Assembly: GCA_034666465.1 (NCBI GenBank)
Contig: JAXDLT010000052.1
Coordinates: 1-19,306, forward strand
DNA: 19,306 bases
Origin: CF-96 sp028287605
Lineage (GTDB): Bacteria > Chloroflexota > Dormibacteria > Aeolococcales > Aeolococcaceae
Direction of reading: 5' to 3'
Shown here: piece by piece, positions 14,359 to 19,306 of the stretch
How positions within the stretch are numbered: position 1 is the stretch's first letter
How the letters are laid out: each line of letters begins with the position of its first letter
The notes under the pieces: generated by a model
What the model was told of the DNA's origin: nothing
Databases searched by the model: none
What the model saw: the letters and a program-made list of their open reading frames with translations, nothing else
Program-made: the position numbers and the translations under genes

Positions 14359-14384
14359 CACCCGTCCGGGGGTCGGGACGGGTG
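14359..14384 (+). terminator. Hairpin after the coiled-coil gene, possible terminator
   Basis: CACCCGTCC (14359-14367) pairs perfectly with GGACGGGTG (14376-14384) across an 8-nt loop, 23 nt after the stop codon. No T run follows, so this could be a GC-type terminator or a leader structure for glgP. Confidence 0.4.
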
Positions 14385-14468
14385 GCTCGCGTCACCCGCA
14401 TTGGCGGTTTGTCCGGGAAGGCAGGGCCGAGCGCTCCTCCGACCACCTCGTCCGATCACAATGTGCCG

Positions 14469-16649
14469 ATGCTCATCGGACGCGCCGGCGTGCCGGCGGA
14501 GGGACGTCCGCGGGGGCTGAGCGATGGCGCCGCCGACATCGAGCGGGCGGTCACCGACCTCAGCCTGCGACTGCCGTCCCGGCTCGCCGGTCTCGCCCGC
14601 CTCGCCTGCAACTACCGCTGGTCGTGGACCCCGGGTGGTGCCCACCTCTTCGCCCAGCTCGACCAGCGCCGGTGGGACGCCTGTGGCGAGAACCCGGTGC
14701 GCATGCTCCAGGAGGTGTCCCCCTCGGTGCTGGAGCACGCCGCCCACGACGACGGCTGCGTCGCCCGGGTGGCCGCGGCGACCCGCGAGCTCCACGGCTA
14801 CGTCTCCGCGCCGCCGCGCCCCGGCCCGCTCACCGCCGAGCACCCGGTGGCCTTCTTCTGCTCGGAGTACGGGGTCCACCGCTCCCTGCCCATCTACTCG
14901 GGCGGTCTGGGGGTGCTCGCCGGCGACATCCTCAAGGAGGCGAGCGACCAGGCGGTGCCGCTGGTGGCGGTCGGCCTGCTCTACCGCCAGGGCTACTGCC
15001 GCCAGCGCATCGACCGCAGCGGCTGGCAGCAGGAGTACTGGGTCGACACCGACCCCGATCGCCTCCCCGGCGCCCTGGTCACCCGCGCCAACCGCCCGCT
15101 CACGGTGAGGGTCAACCTCGCCGGCCGCGACGTGGTGGCGCAGATCTGGCGCGTCGACATCGGCCGCGTGCCCCTCTACCTGCTCGACACCGACATCCCC
15201 GAGAACCATCCCGTCGACCGCTGGATCGCCAACCGGCTCTACGTCGGCGAGCACCGCATGCGCCTCTCCCAGTACGCCCTGCTCGGCATCGGCGGGCTGC
15301 GGGCGCTGCGGGCGATGGGCATCGAGCCGGGCATGCTCCATCTCAACGAGGGCCATCCCGCCTTCGCCCCGCTGGAGATGGCCCGGGCCGCGGTCGAGAG
15401 GGGCAGCTCGCTCGACGACGCCCTCGCCATGGCGCGGGGGCGCACCATCTTCACCACCCACACCCCGGTCCCGGCGGGCAACGAGGCCTACGGGCCGGGC
15501 GAGATCCTCGAGGTGCTCGGCAACTTCCACGAGCGGCTGGGCACCGACGTCACCGGTCTGCTCGAGCTCGGCAGGGTGCGCCGCGGCGACCTCAGCGAGC
15601 CCTTCGGCATCACCCCGCTGGCGCTCCGCCTGAGCGCCGCCGCCAACGGTGTCAGCAAGCGTCACGGCCAGGTCGCCCGCGACATGTGGGCCGAGCTCGA
15701 CATCCCCATCGGCCACGTCACCAACGGCGTGCACGTGCCCACCTGGATGGCCGGGCCGATGCGCGAGCTGCTCGACCGCTACCTGGGCAAGGGCTGGCAG
15801 TCCCGGGCCGCCGACCCGCGCACCTGGCAGCCGGTGGCGAAGATCCCCGACGCGGAGATCTGGGAGGTGCGTCAGCAGCTGCGCGCCGGCCTCATCGAGG
15901 CGGTTCGGCTGCGCGTCGTCGCCGACCGCCTGTCCCGCGGCGAGCCGGCCCACCTCGCTGACCGCGCCGCCCAGGTCTTCGACCCCAACCTGCTGACGGT
16001 GGGGCTCGCCCGCCGCCTGGCCACCTACAAGCGCACCGCCCTGATCGTCCGCGACCGCGGCCGGCTGCTCCGGCTGCTCGCCAGCGACCGGCCCATCCAG
16101 CTGCTGGTGGCGGGCAAGGCGCATCCCTCCGACGACGGCGGCAAGCGCGTCGGCCAGGAGATCATGGAGACGCAGGCGGGTCCGGACAGCACCGGGCGCC
16201 TGGTCTTCCTCGCCGACTACGACATGGGCCTCGCCGCCCACCTCGTCGCCGGCGCCGACATCTGGCTCAACGTCCCCCGCCCCCCGCTGGAGGCCAGCGG
16301 CACCAGCGGGATGAAGGCGGCGATGAACGGCGGCCTCAACCTCTCGGTGCTCGACGGCTGGTGGGAGGAGGGGTGCAACGGCGAGAACGGCTGGGGCATC
16401 GGCAGCAGCGGCGGCGACGACTACGCGCAGGACGAGCGCGACGCCGACGCCCTCTACGGGCTGCTCGAGAACGAGGTGGTGCCGCTCTTCTACGACCGCG
16501 ACGAGCAGGGCGTGCCCACCGGCATGGTGCGGCGCATCAGGGCGTCGCTGATGACCGTCGGACCCCAGTTCAGCGCCACCCGGATGGTCCACGACTACCT
16601 CGAGCGCTACGGCGAGGTCCTGGACAGGGACGGCCGGCCGCCCCGCTGA
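14469..16649 (+). CDS. glgP: Alpha-glucan (glycogen) phosphorylase, GT35
   Basis: The 726-residue product belongs to the 'alpha-glucan family phosphorylase' group of GT35, which is shorter than the E. coli-type enzyme (about 800-850). An N-terminal domain (LARLACNYRWSWTPGGAHLF) is followed by VAFFCSEYGVHRSLPIYSGG, LHLNEGHPAF, TIFTTHTPVPAGNE, GHVTNGVHVPTWM, RRLATYKRTALI and the pyridoxal phosphate region EASGTSGMKAAMNGGLNL, with Lys616 as the likely PLP lysine. It cleaves alpha-1,4-glucan with phosphate to glucose-1-phosphate in the cytosol, supplying glycolysis and, via gnd upstream, the pentose phosphate pathway. The ATG at 14469 gives a family-like N-terminus, but there is no ribosome binding site; in-frame GTG 14463 is an alternative. 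CACAAT just upstream may be a weak -10. Confidence 0.95.
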   Translation: MLIGRAGVPAEGRPRGLSDGAADIERAVTDLSLRLPSRLAGLARLACNYRWSWTPGGAHLFAQLDQRRWDACGENPVRMLQEVSPSVLEHAAHDDGCVARVAAATRELHGYVSAPPRPGPLTAEHPVAFFCSEYGVHRSLPIYSGGLGVLAGDILKEASDQAVPLVAVGLLYRQGYCRQRIDRSGWQQEYWVDTDPDRLPGALVTRANRPLTVRVNLAGRDVVAQIWRVDIGRVPLYLLDTDIPENHPVDRWIANRLYVGEHRMRLSQYALLGIGGLRALRAMGIEPGMLHLNEGHPAFAPLEMARAAVERGSSLDDALAMARGRTIFTTHTPVPAGNEAYGPGEILEVLGNFHERLGTDVTGLLELGRVRRGDLSEPFGITPLALRLSAAANGVSKRHGQVARDMWAELDIPIGHVTNGVHVPTWMAGPMRELLDRYLGKGWQSRAADPRTWQPVAKIPDAEIWEVRQQLRAGLIEAVRLRVVADRLSRGEPAHLADRAAQVFDPNLLTVGLARRLATYKRTALIVRDRGRLLRLLASDRPIQLLVAGKAHPSDDGGKRVGQEIMETQAGPDSTGRLVFLADYDMGLAAHLVAGADIWLNVPRPPLEASGTSGMKAAMNGGLNLSVLDGWWEEGCNGENGWGIGSSGGDDYAQDERDADALYGLLENEVVPLFYDRDEQGVPTGMVRRIRASLMTVGPQFSATRMVHDYLERYGEVLDRDGRPPR

Positions 16650-16733
16650 CACGTGACGGACGGCAGGCGTGGCCGTCGCGGGACGGTGATCTTCGGGGAG
16701 CGGCCCCGGCGGCCCATGACAATGGCGGCACAG

Positions 16734-16753
16734 GGTCACTCCGACCCGTGACC
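16734..16753. promoter_or_regulatory. Short inverted repeat upstream of the zinc-ribbon gene
   Basis: GGTCAC (16734-16739) and GTGACC (16748-16753) form a 6-bp inverted repeat with an 8-nt spacer, centred about 26 nt before the GTG start and just before the ribosome binding site. It could be an operator, but it could be chance. Confidence 0.25.
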
Positions 16754-16769
16754 ACCAGGAGCGAACAGC

Positions 16770-16976
16770 GTGCTCGACGGCTTCCTCCGGCTCACCCCGT
16801 GCCCGGTCTGCAGCGGACTCGACCTCCCCGCCGAGCTCACCGGCGCCGCCGCGGCGCCGCGCTGCCCCGCCTGCGGCGAGGAGTTCGTCGAGCGCCCGGC
16901 GGCCGGCCGCGTGGTGGTGAGCGTGGGCCGCGCCGGCCAGCGCCGCTCGGTCGGCGAGCCGGTGGTCAGCCGGTAG
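16770..16976 (+). CDS. Mini zinc-ribbon protein, hypothetical (68 aa)
   Basis: The product contains two CxxC knuckles, CPVC at residues 11-14 and CPACGEEF from residue 32, about 18 residues apart, which is the layout of a small zinc ribbon. The remainder (GRVVVSVGRAGQRRS) is short and basic. It starts with GTG, supported by AGGAG about 8 nt upstream. Its stop is immediately before the stop of the convergent gene that ends at 16977, leaving no spacer. The role is unknown; zinc ribbons of this size bind nucleic acid or act as adaptors, which is inference here. Confidence 0.65.
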   Translation: MLDGFLRLTPCPVCSGLDLPAELTGAAAAPRCPACGEEFVERPAAGRVVVSVGRAGQRRSVGEPVVSR

Positions 16977-17798
16977 CTACTCGGCGCCCGCCTCGACGGC
17001 GTCCGCCTCGGTGGTGGGCGCCTCGGTGGTGGGCGCCTCGGCGATGGGCGCCTCGGCGGTGGCCGGCGGAGTGCTCCGCGGCGCGGTCAGCCTCGACCAG
17101 ACCAGGTCGCCGGCGGGCACCCCGGTGAGCTCCATCTCCGTCTCGACGGTGGTGTGCACGTCGAGCTCGGCGTCCGGCGCGGCGGCGAGGCCGAAGAGCA
17201 CCTCGGGATCATCGAGCTCGGGGAGCCGCCCGCTGTAGGCGCCGAGCACCACGCCGTCGCGGAGCAGGACCACGCCGACGTCGCCGGCGGCGATGACGCG
17301 GACCGCACCGCTGGCGCGCTCGCGGCCGAGGTGGGCGAGCAGCCCGGGGAAGTCGACGAAGTTGGCCGGCAGGCCACGGAAGCGCACCGGGAGGTTGATC
17401 ATCCGGGCGATCGCCACGGCGATCTCCGGCCGGTAGGTCGACACCGTGATGTCGTGGATCTCCTGTGACGCCGGCGTGGGCATGGTCAGCGTGTCGAGCC
17501 GGCGCGTGCCCGTCTCGTCGACGGCCACCAGTGCCACAATCGCGCCCTGGTGAAGAACCGCGACCTGGACCCGCTCGCCTCCGGCCTCGATCAGGGCACC
17601 GCTGTGCCGCCGCTCGGCCAGGTGGCTCAGCAGGCGTGGCCCATCCACGAAGGACGAGGTGAGCTGTCCGAGGGTGGACACGCCGGCGGGCAGGGGACAG
17701 GGGCCGACCGGCCCTGCGGGGGGGAGCGCGGAGCGCTCGACGGACGCCGACCACACCACGGAGGTGACCGTGGCCGAGTCGGAGGTACGGACGATCAT
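16977..17798 (-). CDS. Hypothetical protein with a duplicated module and a repetitive C-terminal tail
   Basis: The 273-residue protein contains two copies of one module. Copy 1 (about 50-92) starts FVDGPRLLSHLAERRHSGAL and copy 2 (about 147-189) starts FVDFPGLLAHLGRERASGAV; both continue into beta strands ending VxxLxxGxxV-x-A. The layout (helix, then SGA, then a 'G-x-V' strand) recalls DUF4388-type modules, a loose resemblance. The linker (about 100-146) contains TVSTYRPEIAVAIARMINLP. The tail from about 247 is an E-A-P repeat. No signal peptide or clear membrane helix. GGAGGA lies about 4 nt before the ATG at 17798. It is divergent from the 127-residue gene, 65 bp away. Function unknown; sensing or regulation would be a guess. 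Confidence 0.75.
   Translation of the reverse strand: MIVRTSDSATVTSVVWSASVERSALPPAGPVGPCPLPAGVSTLGQLTSSFVDGPRLLSHLAERRHSGALIEAGGERVQVAVLHQGAIVALVAVDETGTRRLDTLTMPTPASQEIHDITVSTYRPEIAVAIARMINLPVRFRGLPANFVDFPGLLAHLGRERASGAVRVIAAGDVGVVLLRDGVVLGAYSGRLPELDDPEVLFGLAAAPDAELDVHTTVETEMELTGVPAGDLVWSRLTAPRSTPPATAEAPIAEAPTTEAPTTEADAVEAGAE
17005..17064. repeat. 15-bp tandem repeat, four copies, in the C-terminal tail region
   Basis: The plus strand shows GCCTCGG-type units beginning at 17005, 17020, 17035 and 17050 with an exact 15-bp period. On the coding (minus) strand they encode the 5-residue units TAEAP, IAEAP, TTEAP and TTEA(D). The two units nearest the stop are the most alike, as expected from recent slippage. 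Confidence 0.85.
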
Positions 17799-17863
17799 GG
17801 GCTCCTCCGCATCGCCTTCCCCTTCGCAACCCTCCCCGCCCGAGAGTGCCTGAAGGAGGGCAA

Positions 17864-18247
17864 ATGTATCACGTGAACGAGTTCACAGGGAAAGAGTGGA
17901 CGGTGATCTGCTCGTCGCAGCCGCCGCCCTACGACGTGACCGGAATGTACCTCCTCTGGTCCGACGACCGCGATCGGCTGCTGGAGATCGCCCGCACCGA
18001 GATCGGCTCGGGAGCCTTCCACGAGGCACGGCTCAGCGTGTTGCCGGGGAAGAAGCCGGCCGAGCACGTGCTCTGCCTCTTCGCCCCCGACGGCGCCAGG
18101 AAGGTGGATCTCTCGCACCGCGTGCGCGACAGCGGCGGCGGCATCACCTACCTGTACTGGCGTGACGGCACCACCCTCCCGGTGCGCCGCGAGCTCAACG
18201 TCACCGGGCTCATCGGTGAGGTCGCCGAGGACGCCACCACCTCCTGA
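17864..18247 (+). CDS. Hypothetical protein (127 aa)
   Basis: The product starts MYHVNEFTGKEWTVICSSQP and appears to be a single alpha/beta domain: alternating strands (VTGMYLLWSDDRDRLLEIAR, EHVLCLFAPDGARKVDLSH, GGGITYLYWRDGTTLPVRRE) and one helix (RLLEIARTEIG). No transmembrane or signal segment is seen. GAAGGAGGG lies 3-4 nt before the ATG at 17864, a strong ribosome binding site, so I take this Met rather than an in-frame GTG at 17846. It is divergent from the duplicated-module gene, with a shared 65-bp pyrimidine-rich promoter spacer. I do not recognise the family; the small size and cytosolic look are all that can be said. Confidence 0.75.
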   Translation: MYHVNEFTGKEWTVICSSQPPPYDVTGMYLLWSDDRDRLLEIARTEIGSGAFHEARLSVLPGKKPAEHVLCLFAPDGARKVDLSHRVRDSGGGITYLYWRDGTTLPVRRELNVTGLIGEVAEDATTS

Positions 18248-18249
18248 AT

Positions 18250-18265
18250 CTGCCGAACACGGCAG
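18250..18265. terminator. Small hairpin after the 127-residue gene
   Basis: CTGCCG (18250-18255) and CGGCAG (18260-18265) pair perfectly around an AACA loop, 2 nt after the stop codon. There is no T run, so it may attenuate or terminate weakly before the SDR gene. Confidence 0.3.
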
Positions 18266-18314
18266 CAACGCAGGACGTCGTCGAACAGCGCCCGGAGCGT
18301 GAAGGAGGGACGGC

Positions 18315-19067
18315 ATGACGGCGGTGGGAGAGGCACGGGTGGCCCTGGTCACGGGCGGCTCCGGCGGGGTCGGCGCGGCGATCTGCGAGAGCCTGGCCGA
18401 AGCCGGCTGCCGGGTGGCGGTCGCCGACATCGACGAGGTGGGGGCGGAGCGCGTCGCCGCCCGCGTCGGCGGCCTCGGGGTGCGCCTCGACGTCACCAGC
18501 CCCGACTCGGTGGCGGCGGCGGTCGAGCGGGTGCGCGCCGAGCTCGGCATCCCCGGCGTCTGCGTGAACTGCGCGGGCTGGGACGAGCTCAAGCCCTTCC
18601 TCGACACCGACGAGGAGTTCACCCGGCGCGTCCTCGACCTCAACCTGATGGGGCCGATGCGGGTGGTGCGGGCGACCCTGCCGGGGATGATCGAGATGTC
18701 CTGGGGCCGGGTGGTCGCCATCGCCTCCGACGCCGGCCGGGTGGGCTCGTCGATGGAGGCGGTCTACTCCGGGGCCAAGGGCGGGCTGATCGCCTTCACC
18801 AAGACCATCGCCCGGGAGATGGCGCGGCACGGCATCACCGCCAACACCGTGTGCCCCGGCCCCACCGACACCCCGCTCCTCGCCGGCATGCTCGGCGAGG
18901 GGACGGCGTCCGCCAGGGTGCTCGACTCCATGGTGAAGGCGGTCCCGATGCGCCGGCTGGGACGCCCCGAGGACATCGGCCCCGCGGTGGCGTTTCTCGC
19001 CTCCGAGCAGGCGGGGTACATCACCGGCCAGACGTTGTCGGTGTCGGGGGGGTTGACGATGGTGTAG
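18315..19067 (+). CDS. Short-chain dehydrogenase, BadH-like (2-hydroxycyclohexanecarboxyl-CoA dehydrogenase type)
   Basis: The 250-residue classical SDR has the cofactor motif TGGSGGVG (14-21), an Asp after strand 2 (VADID, favouring NAD), NCAG in place of NNAG, catalytic Ser138 (IASDAG) and Tyr151/Lys155 (YSGAK). Several stretches follow BadH of anaerobic cyclohexanecarboxylate/benzoate degradation: NCAGWDELKPF, IASDAGRVGSSMEAVY, GITANTVCPGPTDTPLL and the ending ITGQTLSVSGGLTMV. BadH oxidises the ring hydroxyl of an alicyclic acyl-CoA; the resemblance is from memory and not a search, and no other bad genes are seen here. A textbook ribosome binding site, AAGGAGGG, lies 5 nt before the ATG. 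Separate transcription is likely; the downstream DNA is repeat-rich. Confidence 0.9.
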   Translation: MTAVGEARVALVTGGSGGVGAAICESLAEAGCRVAVADIDEVGAERVAARVGGLGVRLDVTSPDSVAAAVERVRAELGIPGVCVNCAGWDELKPFLDTDEEFTRRVLDLNLMGPMRVVRATLPGMIEMSWGRVVAIASDAGRVGSSMEAVYSGAKGGLIAFTKTIAREMARHGITANTVCPGPTDTPLLAGMLGEGTASARVLDSMVKAVPMRRLGRPEDIGPAVAFLASEQAGYITGQTLSVSGGLTMV

Positions 19068-19078
19068 CGGCCGGCCGC

Positions 19079-19145
19079 TCTGCCGCCGGTGGAGATGCCC
19101 GGCAGTTCTGCCGCCGGTTGAGATTCGCGGGGGGCCGCTCTGCCA
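19079..19145 (+). repeat. Three short imperfect direct repeats downstream of the SDR gene
   Basis: TCTGCCGCCGGTGGAGAT at 19079, TCTGCCGCCGGTTGAGAT at 19107, and a partial copy beginning TCTGCC at 19139 repeat at 28- and 32-bp spacing, starting 11 bp after the SDR stop. The first two copies differ at one base of 18. Multiple short repeats next to a gene end recall transposase-binding termini such as those of IS21-like elements, which is inference. Confidence 0.5.
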
Positions 19146-19158
19146 CGGTGTTCTTACC

Positions 19159-19181
19159 GGGGGGAGGCTCCGCCTCCCCCC
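19159..19181. terminator. Strong GC hairpin, possible bidirectional terminator
   Basis: A perfect 10-bp stem (GGGGGGAGGC with GCCTCCCCCC) closes a 3-nt TCC loop, the strongest hairpin in the window. It has no T run on either side. It sits between the SDR stop and the leftward open frame ending at 19184, where a bidirectional terminator is expected. Confidence 0.5.
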
Positions 19182-19183
19182 GC

Positions 19184-19306
19184 TCATGCCAAAGACATCG
19201 TGCGCTGGCGCGCCCGATGCCGTGGCATACCCCCCTCCACGCCGGCACTCGCCGGCGACGCGCGCTTCGCGCGCTTGTCGTGAAGGGTCGACGGGTCGAG
19301 GTACCA
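19184..19306 (-). CDS. Possible C-terminus of a leftward gene entering from the right edge (weak)
   Basis: The minus strand from the window edge reads 40 residues without interruption (WYLDPSTLHDKRAKRASPAS, then a basic tail ending RTMSLA) before a TGA at 19184. The opening is reasonably protein-like, but the tail is Arg/Ala-rich and other frames are also open. A GCGCGC-TTC-GCGCGC palindrome at 19260-19274 lies within it. It could be the end of a transposase or another gene, or simply chance. I cannot identify a family. Confidence 0.2.
   Translation of the reverse strand, partial: WYLDPSTLHDKRAKRASPASAGVEGGMPRHRARQRTMSLA

Noticed and set aside
14355..16739. A 794-codon frame antisense to glgP
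   Set aside because: Same length as the sense frame only because stops are rare; no recognisable domain, while the sense frame has phosphorylase motifs.

Overview
This is a very GC-rich window (third codon positions are almost all G or C), gene-dense and bacterial. The gene mix fits a soil- or sediment-type Actinomycetota, or a Dormibacterota/Chloroflexota relative: a mycothiol-type maleylpyruvate isomerase-fold protein, a short-form alpha-glucan phosphorylase, a YbhN/AglD-type membrane protein, a BadH-like dehydrogenase, and several genes with a TANNNT -10 box almost touching the start codon and no Shine-Dalgarno sequence. I cannot place it more exactly from sequence alone. No rRNA, tRNA, CRISPR array or complete mobile element is visible.

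Layout, left to right. Positions 1-3622 run mainly leftward: the N-terminal part of a glutamine synthetase family protein (cut by the window edge), 6-phosphogluconate dehydrogenase (gnd), and an eight-or-so-helix flippase-like membrane protein, with one tiny rightward membrane ORF between the last two. Positions 3809-4435 hold a small unknown gene divergent from a winged-helix regulator. Positions 4530-9315 hold envelope functions: a membrane-anchored six-hairpin-type secreted protein, a convergent SRPBCC protein, and a large secreted repeat protein. Positions 9327-13298 hold an AMP-forming acyl-CoA (MatB-like) ligase, a small membrane protein, an MDMPI/DinB-fold protein and an acyl-CoA dehydrogenase. 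Positions 13360-16649 hold msrB, a coiled-coil protein and glycogen/alpha-glucan phosphorylase. Positions 16770-19067 hold a mini zinc-ribbon protein, a leftward protein with a duplicated module and a 15-bp tandem repeat, a small unknown protein, and a BadH-like SDR. The last 240 bp are non-coding, with three short direct repeats and two strong hairpins, possibly the edge of a mobile element.

How the genes fit together. Most genes look individually transcribed, with frequent strand switches and separate ribosome binding sites or leaderless promoters, so this reads as ordinary chromosome rather than a cargo island. Two themes recur. One is carbon flow: GlgP releases glucose-1-phosphate and Gnd feeds the pentose phosphate pathway and NADPH. 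The other is acyl-CoA chemistry (ligase, dehydrogenase, BadH-like SDR). I did not find a convincing new multi-gene system. The most unusual items are the secreted 41-42-residue repeat protein, the leaderless promoter pattern (including a -10 box built on a stop codon), the glutamine synthetase start problem, and the repeat/hairpin cluster at the right edge.
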